Below are positions 26,521-35,376 of a stretch of 64,000 nucleotides of DNA, one piece after another. How positions within the stretch are numbered: position 1 is the first letter of the stretch; the number at the start of each line of letters is the position of its first letter. The notes beneath the pieces are model-generated. The model ran no database searches and was not told where the DNA came from. It was given only the letters and a program-made list of their open reading frames with translations. Location: positions 1 to 64,000 of the forward strand of contig NZ_JARDUA010000002.1 in NCBI RefSeq assembly GCF_029360645.1. Reading direction: 5' to 3'. This DNA is from Pontibacter litorisediminis. Lineage in GTDB: Bacteria; Bacteroidota; Bacteroidia; Cytophagales; Hymenobacteraceae. A program made the translations under genes and the position numbers.

Positions 26521-27093
26521 TCTTATTGCTGTCCATTTTAGGCTGCCTGCTTCGCCTTTGGCGCATCCTCCGGCACCGTAAGCTATTCCCTCCCTCTAAA
26601 AAACAAGATGATTACGGAAAAGGGCGCTATAACCTCCGTCTTCCACAGAGTAGCCGAAGCCAAGTTCTCCTTCCGGCAGCGCTTGCCAAAGAGGCAAGGC
26701 GCCTTCACCAGACTCATCTAAACAATGAACGAATACTAGAAACTTAAATAACTACCTTCAGCAAGCAGCCCCAAAAGAAGTGAAAGCGATGCTGAAGCTG
26801 CTATTACCTGATACCAAAATTATGAATGGTGCATAATGGGTGGCTGCAAGACGGGAAAACTCTATCGCGGTAGTGCAGGCATTCATACACAAAAGACCTT
26901 AGCAGGAAGTTAGCGGCCCGCTAATCTGGATAATACCCAACTTTATCGCAGCAACAGCGTTCAATTTTACCTATCCTAACGCTACCCTCCTTTCAGCTAC
27001 CTCACCCGCTTAGCTGAAGAAACACACAAAGAATTATTTATCTGCCTGCAAGATTTACAGCAGTTATAAACTTATACTTCTACAACTCACTTT
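26521..27093. other. Degraded intergenic region
   Basis: 573 bases with several short coding-like stretches but no intact gene; it borders the LigD fragment and may hold further relics of it. Plus-strand codons from about 26748 to 26838 read NYLQQAAPKEVKAMLKLLLP before a stop, which may be another remnant. A TATACTT copy lies at about 27074, 20 bases ahead of the next start. Confidence 0.4.
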
Positions 27094-28596
27094 ATGGGAA
27101 CAGACTACACAGAGCTACGCAAAAACACCGGCTTTTCGATCTCCAAGACAAAATTAAAGACAGCACCTGCCTCGGGCCAGGATCTGCGTACCCTTTCCAC
27201 ACCAGCCAGGCCAATGCTAGATGCCTCCGAGGTGGTAGTGCCCGAAGGATATAAAGTGGAGGTAGTTATGGCCGGTCTCTCCTTCCCCACTGACATTGCC
27301 TTTGCCGACGACGGAACCGTTTTCGTGAGTGAGGGCGGCAGCTCCTGGCCCACGCGTCCCTACATGCCGGCGCGTGTGATTGTGCACCACCGCTCCGGTG
27401 AAACAGAGGCCATAGTTATGAACGTGCAGGCAGGCCCCCGGGGCATTGCTTGGCGCGACGGGGAACTGTACATGGCGCTGAAGGGCGGCTACCACATGCA
27501 GATCGCAAAGTACAACCTAGCGAACGGAGAGCTGAAGATCCTTATTGACCAGCTTCCCAGCGGTGGCTGGCACGAGCCGGGCGGGCCTATCTTTGGGCCG
27601 GACGGGATGATGTACTTTGGAAACGGCTCCGTATCGCAGCAGGGCGTGACGCTGCCGGCAGGCTTTACCGTAGACCTGGCCAAACATCCCAATGCACACG
27701 ATGTACCGGGCCAGGACGTGACGCTAACCGGCAACAATGTCAGAAGCCGCGATCCCCGCCTACCCTACCCTTACATGATCGAAACCGGCGCGTTCAAACC
27801 TTTCGGTACGCCTGCCAAAAAGGGGGAAGTAGTAAAGGGCGAGCTGTTCTGTAATTCTGCTGTCTGGCGGTCACGCCCAGATGGAACCGATGTGGAGCTT
27901 CTGGCATGGGGTATTCGCAACCCGTTTGGTATGGCGATGAACGATGCCGGTGAGCTGTATGTAGCAGATAACGATTTTGAGGAAAAAGGAGAACGTGCGG
28001 TGGCCAATGACCCGGACCGCATCTGGCACATCCAAAACGCCAGCCTACCCTTCGGGTCTGTTAACACTCCAGCCTGGTATGGTTTCCCTGATATCTGTGG
28101 CGACGGCCTGCCGGTAAACCACGAAAGCCACCTGCCCAGCCGGGGCAAAGCTGCAGAGCTGCTGCTGGAGAATCCGCCGGAATGGGCCGGGCCAGCCGTT
28201 TTCCTGGAGCAACCGCACTCTTGCATGTGTAAGATGGATTTCTCCCGCTCCGATGCCTTTGGCCACGAAGGAGAGCTTTTCGTGGCCGAATGGGGTACGC
28301 TGGCACCGCTAAACTCCCCACGACCTGAAGACCTAGACCATGGCTTCCGCGTGATACGGGTAAACGTGGAGAAAGGCACCGCAGAACCTTTTATGCACAA
28401 CCGAAAGATGGGCCCAGCCTCTACTTACGGCACCGGCGGCATCGAACGGCCTGTATCCTGCAAGTTCAGCCCCGACGGCAGGAGCCTATATGTGCTGGAC
28501 TTTGGCGTAGCAAAAGTAACCCCTGGCAACATGCTTGCCTTCGCCCACACGGGCGTGCTATGGAAAGTGACAAGAAAGGAGGACAACAATGGCTAA
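27094..28596 (+). CDS. Sugar-dehydrogenase-type beta-propeller protein
   Basis: 500 residues of the glucose/sorbosone dehydrogenase (PQQ-type) beta-propeller class: EGYKVEVVMAGLSFPTDIAF (about 51-70), repeated blade motifs such as GPDGMMYFGNGS and MNDAGELYVADNDF, and the ending CKFSPDGRSLYVLDFGV. It is a paralogue of the protein at 58134-59606 over most of its length, but unlike it shows no signal peptide at this start, so it is either cytoplasmic or secreted in another way. CMCKMD near residue 377 adds two cysteines. The stop overlaps the start of the ferritin-like gene by 8 bases, which suggests joint production. Confidence 0.8.
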   Translation: MGTDYTELRKNTGFSISKTKLKTAPASGQDLRTLSTPARPMLDASEVVVPEGYKVEVVMAGLSFPTDIAFADDGTVFVSEGGSSWPTRPYMPARVIVHHRSGETEAIVMNVQAGPRGIAWRDGELYMALKGGYHMQIAKYNLANGELKILIDQLPSGGWHEPGGPIFGPDGMMYFGNGSVSQQGVTLPAGFTVDLAKHPNAHDVPGQDVTLTGNNVRSRDPRLPYPYMIETGAFKPFGTPAKKGEVVKGELFCNSAVWRSRPDGTDVELLAWGIRNPFGMAMNDAGELYVADNDFEEKGERAVANDPDRIWHIQNASLPFGSVNTPAWYGFPDICGDGLPVNHESHLPSRGKAAELLLENPPEWAGPAVFLEQPHSCMCKMDFSRSDAFGHEGELFVAEWGTLAPLNSPRPEDLDHGFRVIRVNVEKGTAEPFMHNRKMGPASTYGTGGIERPVSCKFSPDGRSLYVLDFGVAKVTPGNMLAFAHTGVLWKVTRKEDNNG

Positions 28597-29146
28597 GGCG
28601 ACACAAATCCCCACCATACTTATAGAACTGGACCGGGAAACCAGAAATCAACAGCTGGACCGCGCAAAGTCCTGGCTCGATAACGTGCTCCTGACGCAGG
28701 CTGCCCACCGGAAGCTGCTAGAGGACACAGTAGAGAAGATAGAAGAACCGCACATCAAACAGTATCTTGCCGAAATGGCGCAGCAAGCGGAGAAGCACGA
28801 GGAAAAAGCGCGCGAGCTATTCTCCCTGATCGACCGGGAGCCATCGGATGTACGGCAACTGCTGGGCCAGGTAATGGGTAAGGCCAGGCAGGCGCTCGGA
28901 GACTTTATAGCGGTGGCCGGTGGTGCCAAAGCTCCCTGGCAGGACCTACACCAAGTATACCTGTCGAACTACAACTCGATGGGCGCCTTTGCAGTGGCAG
29001 AGCAGCTGGGGCTGGCCTTAGGCATACCGCGCATCGTAGAAATCACTTTTGGCGTGGTAGCGGAAAAATCCACGAGCCAGCTGCTACTACAGGAGGCGGT
29101 GCTGGAGATGTGCTCTATGTCGATCCTTTACAAGGAGAACTTCTAA
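28589..29146 (+). CDS. Ferritin-like helical protein
   Basis: 185 residues, nearly all helical, without signal peptide. Segments such as RAKSWLDNVLLTQAAHRKLL, EDTVEKIEEPHIKQYLAEMA and QQAEKHEEKARELFSLID have the E-x-x-H/E-H spacing of ferritin-like four-helix bundles, though I cannot assign the ligands with certainty. The start codon overlaps the end of the propeller gene (ATG at 28589, upstream TAA at 28594), so translation is coupled. Confidence 0.6.
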   Translation: MAKATQIPTILIELDRETRNQQLDRAKSWLDNVLLTQAAHRKLLEDTVEKIEEPHIKQYLAEMAQQAEKHEEKARELFSLIDREPSDVRQLLGQVMGKARQALGDFIAVAGGAKAPWQDLHQVYLSNYNSMGAFAVAEQLGLALGIPRIVEITFGVVAEKSTSQLLLQEAVLEMCSMSILYKENF

Positions 29147-29150
29147 CTAC

Positions 29151-29179
29151 TGCCCCACACGTTAATGAACATGTGGGAG
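29151..29179 (+). terminator. Hairpin after the ferritin-like gene
   Basis: CCCACACGTT pairs with AACATGTGGG with one mismatch around an AATG loop. It sits just after the stop at 29146, but no U tract follows, so termination is tentative. Confidence 0.4.
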
Positions 29180-29296
29180 GTACCCGTGCCGGAAAATCGT
29201 TACCTCCTTTCTATGGTAGTGATGCCCGAGAATTACATTCGTAATTAACTTCACCTTATAACTTGCCAGCAGGTACAATAGATATGGAGAATCTCT

Positions 29297-30226
29297 TTAT
29301 ATACCACCAGTCTTTCGGCTGACAAAGCGCCTGATTCCATCTCCTTTCATCTGCATCAGCGCGAAAGTGAGAGCGGCGGCGGCAGTTAAAGAGGCAACGT
29401 TGACACCGAAGGTGAGCAGGTGCTCTCCGATCTTGTCCGCAGGATCGAAGCCAAAGACTAGCTTAAGCCCGAACCACGCCGGGTAAACCGTAATATGGGC
29501 CGTGGCGGCAAGGCCCACCAGCTCCCTTCGCCCTGCATCGTCCACGGCACCCAACCCCGCGGCCACAACAATAACCGCTGAAATGACTAACCCGGTGAGC
29601 GGCGGGCTGAAGAACTCATTGAAGTGGATGGGGGGCTCAGTGAAGAGCGCCACACACGCCCCTGCCAGCACGATCAGGCCAGTGGAGACAAGCAAGGCCA
29701 GGAGCCCCTGCCCTAGAAAGCGCCACTCCCGAATGGAGGCGCCCAAACCTACGCCCAGCATGTGGTGGTGGTACGGCAGGAACAGAAGCCCGGCTATGAT
29801 GAGCGGCAGCATCCCCTCCACCATGCCGTAGGCAAGCAGCACGGAGGAGAGGAAAACCCGGCCCACCAGGCTAACGGTAACCTTTGTGAACTGCCAGAGT
29901 TCCTCGTACACATCTGTCGTGGGCCTGACGATCGGGTGGGTCTCTTCCTTAGGAGGCTCCGAGGCAAATATGGACTCCGGATGCCGTATGGAGAAGGCGT
30001 AGGACGCAGGATCATAGAAAGTGGCTACCATGAGGCTTTCGATAAAGTGCTTCGCTTTGGGGGTGGCTGTCTCCACCTCCACCACGTCAAGCAATTCCGT
30101 CTCCTCACGGGCTGCGGAGAGCCTTCTCTCCTGGCGCAGGGACACCTGCGAGGCCCCGGAGGAAAAGGCTACCTCGGCGATGCTTTTTCCCTGTCCTTCA
30201 GGGGCCTTTACTGTGATTAGTCTCAT
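29297..30226 (-). CDS. DUF389-like integral membrane protein
   Basis: 309 residues. The N-terminal MRLITVKAPEGQGKSIAEVA resembles the soluble start of DUF389 proteins, and the remainder (about 115-300) has six or seven TM helices (VSLVGRVFLSSVLLAYGMVEG, GMLPLIIAGLLFLPYHHHML, LLALLVSTGLIVLAGACVAL and others). The match is loose, so DUF389-like is my best description. The HHH in the loop before GVGLGAS is notable. Function and substrate unknown. Confidence 0.6.
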   Translation of the reverse strand: MRLITVKAPEGQGKSIAEVAFSSGASQVSLRQERRLSAAREETELLDVVEVETATPKAKHFIESLMVATFYDPASYAFSIRHPESIFASEPPKEETHPIVRPTTDVYEELWQFTKVTVSLVGRVFLSSVLLAYGMVEGMLPLIIAGLLFLPYHHHMLGVGLGASIREWRFLGQGLLALLVSTGLIVLAGACVALFTEPPIHFNEFFSPPLTGLVISAVIVVAAGLGAVDDAGRRELVGLAATAHITVYPAWFGLKLVFGFDPADKIGEHLLTFGVNVASLTAAAALTFALMQMKGDGIRRFVSRKTGGI

Positions 30227-30351
30227 GCTGCTTTGTCTTAAGTGAAAGGTGTTTCCTGCAAGTGCCTTCGTAGTGCCTCCTTATACCCCGCCACATAACA
30301 AAGGGTTTGTTTCCGGTTTGCCGGGGACATCCCTGTTAAGCATGGGCTTGA

Positions 30352-30519
30352 TTAATCCCTGTAAAGCTCTTCCTTCACAGCACTGGAATAAGAGCCATTC
30401 ATAAACCAGAAGCGCTCTTGATCGTTTTCATGTAGCAGGTTAAAGCGCTTGACCGGTAAGCGGCACCTCAACAGGAACGCTTTGGCTTGTTGCTCCCTTA
30501 ACCAAAGCCCCCAAGTACT
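30352..30519 (-). pseudogene. Orphan coding-like C-terminus (unidentified)
   Basis: On the minus strand 55 codons without a start, bounded by a TGA at 30520-30522 and ending in TAA at 30352-30354, read protein-like: REQQAKAFLLRCRLPVKRFN and then LLHENDQERFWFMNGSYSSA. I do not recognise the family. It looks like the end of a gene whose front part has been lost, in a 459-base gap that otherwise shows nothing. Confidence 0.3.
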
Positions 30520-30685
30520 TCAAAAGTTGGCCATAAAATTTTCGTAGATCCGCTTTTGGCCCTGTTACTTATAAAAAACTGGAAAAGTGCCTGAAGGGCC
30601 AGGTACATATGTTAACCAGTAAAAGCCGTGCACATGGGCAAGCGTAGCAGCGTTAGGATCAGCAAAGGCACGACCAGGTAAGCTG

Positions 30686-31579
30686 CTACTGGTGCAAGTG
30701 GTCATAAGTTGGCATAGTGTACTTCTCTCCGTCGGCCAGCAGGTGCACGCGCAGGTCTCGCACCGAGAAAGGGTGGCCCGTGTCTATCTTGTAGATATCC
30801 GAGCAGGTCAGGTCCAAGCCGTTGATCACCGTGATCAGCCCGCTCCCGAGCACCTGCATCTGCCGGCCTTCGGTGACATACACGGCCGTGTCCTCCTCCA
30901 ACCCTATGCCGATGCAGCCGGGGTTGGTGACAATACACTGGGCCATCCGGACCATCCTCCCCCGCTGGATAAAGTGGGTATCGAAGGCCACGTTCTTAAT
31001 GAACTCCAGCCCCGTGGTGACACGCACGTCTCCCTTTACGAACCCGCCTTGGGTCATCACCTCGTAGATCATGGGCGTGGAAAGGGCCACAGCCCCGGCG
31101 CTGGTGCCGGCGATAAGTACATCGTCGTAGGTGAAGCGTTCCTTCATCAGCTGCAGCACCTTGGTGCCCCCGAAGATGGAGGTGAGCCGCAGCTGACTGC
31201 CACCGGTGAAGAAGATGCCCGCCGCGCCCTCCACCATTTCGCAGAGCCCGTCGTCCATGGCCTCCTTCCGGTTTCGCACGTCCATGACCTCCACCTTCTT
31301 TACTCCCATCTCCCCAAGCACCTTCTGGTAGTCCTTGATCATTTTGTCCGGTACGGCAGAGGCGGTGGGGATCAGTACGACTGTCGGGCTGTCGCCCTTT
31401 AGCTCGGAGGCGAAGAACCTGAGTATCTGCTCGCTCTCGAACTCTACATTACGTTCCTGGTCTTCTGTCTTGTCTCCCTCCCCCTTACTTTCATGACCGC
31501 CAATGGCAAGCAGGCGTCCCTTGGGAACCGGCGCCTCCTTATGCGTTTTTGGTCTGTCTGATACAGTGTGTTTTGACAT
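30686..31579 (-). CDS. Cyanophycinase-like serine peptidase
   Basis: 297 residues. After a charged tail (1-22) the domain starts KGRLLAIGGHE. VVLIPTASAVPDKM, GIFFTGGSQLRLTSI and LIAGTSAGAVALS follow, the last holding the nucleophilic serine of the S51 family (GTSAGA). GLEEDTAVYVTE and the C-terminal HLLADGEKY fit cyanophycinase, which cleaves cyanophycin (poly-Asp-Arg) to beta-Asp-Arg. There is no cyanophycin synthetase in the window, so a different isopeptide may be the substrate. No signal peptide. Confidence 0.85.
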   Translation of the reverse strand: MSKHTVSDRPKTHKEAPVPKGRLLAIGGHESKGEGDKTEDQERNVEFESEQILRFFASELKGDSPTVVLIPTASAVPDKMIKDYQKVLGEMGVKKVEVMDVRNRKEAMDDGLCEMVEGAAGIFFTGGSQLRLTSIFGGTKVLQLMKERFTYDDVLIAGTSAGAVALSTPMIYEVMTQGGFVKGDVRVTTGLEFIKNVAFDTHFIQRGRMVRMAQCIVTNPGCIGIGLEEDTAVYVTEGRQMQVLGSGLITVINGLDLTCSDIYKIDTGHPFSVRDLRVHLLADGEKYTMPTYDHLHQ

Positions 31580-31722
31580 ACTTTACTTTCGTTTAGGTTA
31601 AACAAAGGGGCTTCATGTACCAAGCAGGTACTCTTGCGGTTTCCAGTGGCTCATTACTCAGAGCCTCTCCCACTCTTTACCTGCCAGCGCTGCTGCGCCG
31701 GCAAAGCACTTTTGGCTTCACT

Positions 31723-32052
31723 TTACACGCGCTTGTCCAGGTTCTTGCCCAAGTCCCGTACCTGCTTTATAAAACTCTCCACGCTCTCATCAAGGTAGAG
31801 GCCGTAGGCACCAGCGATGTACCTTTGGCACCGCTGTTCGTCTCCAGCACGTAAAGAATGGCCATGTCATCCGGATAACTTTAGCCCTCGAGGCTGTAGA
31901 AGTTTACGACCTGCACCTCTTCCGGCCCGAACTGCTGTTTCCCGTCCATAGTGCACAGCAATCCACCGTTGTCTACCTTGAAGCCGAGCTCGTATTCCTC
32001 CTTGCGCAGCTGCCCAACCACAGAGGCCATGTGCGTCAATTCCTTTTTTCAT
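31723..32052 (-). pseudogene. Broken short Bacteroidota gene ("PRPP synthetase"-labelled family)
   Basis: On the minus strand the ATG at 32050-32052 opens a gene of about 105 codons that is broken three times: an extra G near 32043 shifts the frame after MKK; a TAA at 31881-31883 interrupts SLEG*SYPDDMAIL; a further shift lies near 31820. Read across these, the product goes RKEEYELGFKVDNGGLLC, QQFGPEEVQVVNFYSLEG, SYPDDMAILYVLETNSGAKG and AYGLYLDESVESFIKQVRDL, ending in TAA at 31723-31725. The pattern PEE-x-x-V...EG-x-S-x-PDD...AYG-x-Y matches short Bacteroidota proteins often mislabelled phosphoribosylpyrophosphate synthetase (family recalled, not searched). Confidence 0.6.
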
Positions 32053-32760
32053 TCCATAGGCGTGAAGCTTAGTCTTTCTTCATACCTCATACTTATCTTG
32101 CGCAGAGCGGTTGCCCGGCTCCTGCAGAGACACAGAGTTGGTAAAGCTGTAAGTATCAAAAGACAGCGCCAGAAAAAGATACTGGCACCGTCTTCTTTCT
32201 CTAAAAAATGATCATACAACTGTTAAAGCCTATTCTAAAGCCGTGTTCAAACCAACAAGCCAGAGAAAAACAGATGTACGGCACAGGCAAAAATTTACAT
32301 GTTATTTTTACTGCTATCAGAAGGAGTTTCTTGTTCTTCTGCAGATCCATCGTACTACAGGTACTCCGGCGCCTCGTTGATGATGACCGGCAACAGTTGG
32401 GAAGGCGCGGCATTGTATCGGGCCTCCATATCAAACTGTGCCAGCAGCCGGGTTGCTCAGGATTCTCCACTGATCGCTTTGTTTGGGATGAAAGGGTATC
32501 GTCCGCACATAGTTCTATGTAAAGAAGACTCCTGCTTTCTACGGAACGGGCGGCTTGGAGGAGGTGCACTCCTACGGACGCATGGTACCCGGTTGCCTGA
32601 CTCAGCGCCCGCTACATGCGAGGACTAGTTGGAGCCGCGCCACAAAACCCGGCCGGTGGAATACGCGTGGCAGCTTGTAACAGTACCGTGGAACCACTAC
32701 CTTAGTATGGTGTTTCATCTGGAGACCGTTTTTTGTAGTTACTCCCTATAACTCCCTATC
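32053..32760. other. Degraded region upstream of the metallophosphoesterase
   Basis: 708 bases without an intact gene. Minus-strand codons about 32080-32180 read QYLFLALSFDTYSFTNSVS and end in a stop, probably another gene tail. On the plus strand about 32625-32750, KTRPVEYAWQLVTVPWNHYL looks protein-like but is not connected to a start. I cannot name the lost genes. The promoter of the following gene should be in the last 100 bases. Confidence 0.4.
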
Positions 32761-34590
32761 ATGCACCGCGACAAGTCAAAAGTAGACATAGGTAACGTAT
32801 CGTTCCGGCGAAAGCCCATGGTGCACTGGTACAACCCGCTGCAGCTGCTCGATACAGCGACTCGCGTGGTGGTCTCCTCTGTTTTCAGCACCTATGTAGA
32901 CAAGCGGGAGTCCTTTGCCACCACCCGAAAGCCCCGACCCTACGACTACAGCGGCCGCGAGGAGCTGTGGCTGGACTACATAGCTGACATCGGGGACGGC
33001 TGGAACCCTACCTACTACACGGCTTACCTCCTGGCACAAAAGCAGCTGGTGGTGGGCAGCACCTCTACCCGGCGCGGGGACCTGCTCCTGATGGGTGGTG
33101 ATCAGGTATATCCTACCCCGGCACGAAAGGAATACCACGACCGGCTGTGGGGGCCCTACGAGTGCGCTTTCCCCAGGCCTGTAATCCCGCAGGGCTGTGC
33201 GGCACCGGAACCGCACCTGTTTGCCATTCCTGGCAACCACGACTGGTATGACGGACTGGCTAATTTCCTGAAGCAGTTCTGCCAGGAACGCAGGCTCGGG
33301 GGCTGGACGACCCGGCAGGAGCGCAGTTACTTTGCCTTGCAACTGACCTCTACGTGCTGGTTGTGGGGGATTGACATCTCTCTTAACGCCGACATCGACA
33401 AACCGCAGCTGGATTACTTCAAGGAGGTGGCCACTGAGCGCATGCGGGACAGCGACCAGGTGATCCTATGCACGGCAGAGCCAGCCTGGGTGCGTTGTGA
33501 AAAGGCCTTCGCAAAAGAGCGCTATGAGAAACTGGCCTTTTTCAAAAAGTCCTGCATCGAGGAAATCGCTTATACGCACATGGGGGAAAATGGTATCCAG
33601 GAGGAGAGAAAGCGTACCCTCCGGCTGGTGCTCGTGCTGTCCGGGGACCTGCACCACTACGCCCGTTACACCCACCTGCGCGAGGGCAAGCCGGACGTCC
33701 CCCACCTGACAGCCGGCGGTGGCGGTACCTTCCTGCACCCAACGCATCACCTACAGGAAACCATCAATTGGCCGGAAAAGCAAAGCGGCAAAGCGGAAAC
33801 TTTCCAGCTGCAAAAGTGCTTCCCCTCGAAAAAGGTATCCCGGGCGCTTACGTTCGGTAATCTGCTGTTCCCATTCAGGAACCCGTATTTCAGTCTGTTG
33901 CTCGGCATCTTTTACCTGCTTGTGGGCTGGCAACTCTACAGTGACCATGCCCGGCTCTGGGCAGCAGGCTGGCCGGGTCTGGGCGGCCTGTGGCCGTCGC
34001 CGCTTCTCCTTTTACAGGCCCTGGCCGGCAGTCCCTCCACTGTTTTTCTCCTCACGCTCCTTATTGCAGGCTTTGGTATGTTTGCAGACAGGAAAGCCTC
34101 TGATCGTCCAGCCGTGGTCACCTTCCTGGGCGGCGTACATGGCTTTTGCCATGCCCTGCTGGCCCTGGCTATCATCTGGCCCGGAGGCCACCTGCTAGCC
34201 GCAGTCTCGCTGCAGGAGAGCACTGCTCTTCCCTTCCTGGCGTATGCCATGGGGAAAGCAGGCTCTGTGTTGCTGCTCCTGGCAACAGGCTGGCTGCTGG
34301 GAGGGCTGCTGACCGGCACTTTCCTAATCCTGCTAAACCTGCTCCTGCAGGTGCAGGACAACGAGACCTTTTCTGCCCTCCGCCACCAGGACCACAAGAA
34401 CTTCCTGCGCCTGCGCATCACCGAAAGGGAGATAACCCTCTACCCCATTGGTATCAGAAAGGTACCCCGCTCCTGGAATCGGTCCAGCGGCAAGCAAGCC
34501 GGGGCTCCCTATTTTGATCCAGCTGCTACTGCGGAGGATCAGCGTGCATTTCTCATAGAAAACCCACTGGTGATCCCTTTGCATCGGTGA
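32761..34590 (+). CDS. Metallophosphoesterase with C-terminal membrane domain
   Basis: 609 residues. The N-terminal half is a calcineurin-like phosphoesterase: YIADIGDGWN (first metal Asp), LLLMGGDQVYP, IPGNHDWYDG, and the late LSGDLHHYARYTH with the metal histidines, ending in a Gly-rich TAGGGGTFLHPTH. The second half (about 375-530) has four to five TM helices (SLLLGIFYLLVGWQLY, VFLLTLLIAGFGMFA, LLLLATGWLLGGLLTGTFL). The phosphatase domain should be cytoplasmic at the membrane. No signal peptide, and no operon partner on this strand. The substrate is unknown. Confidence 0.85.
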   Translation: MHRDKSKVDIGNVSFRRKPMVHWYNPLQLLDTATRVVVSSVFSTYVDKRESFATTRKPRPYDYSGREELWLDYIADIGDGWNPTYYTAYLLAQKQLVVGSTSTRRGDLLLMGGDQVYPTPARKEYHDRLWGPYECAFPRPVIPQGCAAPEPHLFAIPGNHDWYDGLANFLKQFCQERRLGGWTTRQERSYFALQLTSTCWLWGIDISLNADIDKPQLDYFKEVATERMRDSDQVILCTAEPAWVRCEKAFAKERYEKLAFFKKSCIEEIAYTHMGENGIQEERKRTLRLVLVLSGDLHHYARYTHLREGKPDVPHLTAGGGGTFLHPTHHLQETINWPEKQSGKAETFQLQKCFPSKKVSRALTFGNLLFPFRNPYFSLLLGIFYLLVGWQLYSDHARLWAAGWPGLGGLWPSPLLLLQALAGSPSTVFLLTLLIAGFGMFADRKASDRPAVVTFLGGVHGFCHALLALAIIWPGGHLLAAVSLQESTALPFLAYAMGKAGSVLLLLATGWLLGGLLTGTFLILLNLLLQVQDNETFSALRHQDHKNFLRLRITEREITLYPIGIRKVPRSWNRSSGKQAGAPYFDPAATAEDQRAFLIENPLVIPLHR

Positions 34591-34625
34591 ATCGCTTTGG
34601 TTAGCTAAGGCAGAGAAGAAAGCAC

Positions 34626-35330
34626 CTAATTTCCAGCCCCGTTGATGGCACTGTGGGGAGCAACCTGCAACTGCTGCATGTACGATGCCCCTACCGGCAC
34701 CTCAAGGCCCGCAATGCTTACCTGATGGCGCTCGATCTTATCGATCCTGTTTCTGGCAACTACAAAGGAACGGTGCACGCGCACGAATTGCGCAGTTGGC
34801 AGTACATCGGCTGCCTCGCTGATGGTCATGCGCGTGAGCAGCTTTCTGTTTTCCAGCACAAACGTTACGTAGTTGCCGGCTGCCTCTAAGTATAAGATCT
34901 CCTCAAAGTATACTTTCACCTGCTCATAGCCTGTCTTTAGGAAAAGGTGATCATTGGCGGGTGCCCCCACGCCGCGCAGTTGTAGCAGCTCCTGCGCCTT
35001 GTTGCAGGCTTTTATGAACCGGGGCAAGGAAAAGGGCTTCAGCAGATAATCCACGGCATCAAGCTCGAAACTGATAACGGCATGCTCCGAGTAAGCTGTG
35101 GTGAAAACGACCATCGGCTTTTTCTGAAGGCTGGTGACAAACTCCAGCCCAGAGATGTCAGGCATCTTGATATCCAGGAACAACAGGTCAACCGACTCTT
35201 TCTGCAGGAACTCCAGCGCCTGGAAGGCATCGGTAAAGCAGGCGACCAGTTCCAGGAACGGTACCTTCGCGGCATGAGACCGCACCACCTCCAGCGCCAT
35301 TGGTTCATCGTCTATCGCTATTGCTCTCAT
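34626..35330 (-). CDS. LytTR-type response regulator
   Basis: 234 residues from ATG at 35330 (MRAIAIDDEPMALEVVRSHA), chosen because the receiver domain starts there; the longer frame upstream is not credible. Receiver: DDEP acidic pair, phospho-Asp in LLFLDIKMPDISG, and a lysine in LLKPFSLPRF. LytTR DNA-binding domain from about 135: YEQVKVYFEEILYLEAAGNY, VRVHRSFVVARNRIDKIER. It lies 46 bases after the histidine kinase gene on the same strand, so the two form a LytS/LytT-type pair. A perfect AAGTATACTT palindrome lies within it (34906-34915). Confidence 0.9.
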   Translation of the reverse strand: MRAIAIDDEPMALEVVRSHAAKVPFLELVACFTDAFQALEFLQKESVDLLFLDIKMPDISGLEFVTSLQKKPMVVFTTAYSEHAVISFELDAVDYLLKPFSLPRFIKACNKAQELLQLRGVGAPANDHLFLKTGYEQVKVYFEEILYLEAAGNYVTFVLENRKLLTRMTISEAADVLPTAQFVRVHRSFVVARNRIDKIERHQVSIAGLEVPVGASYMQQLQVAPHSAINGAGN

Positions 35331-35376
35331 ACAAGCATTTATACTTTCTCCGAATATACGTAGTCCGTGGTGGTAA

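Noticed and set aside
26526..26747. 73-residue plus-strand frame in the degraded region
   Set aside because: No family, no conserved pattern, and it lies opposite possible minus-strand remnants.
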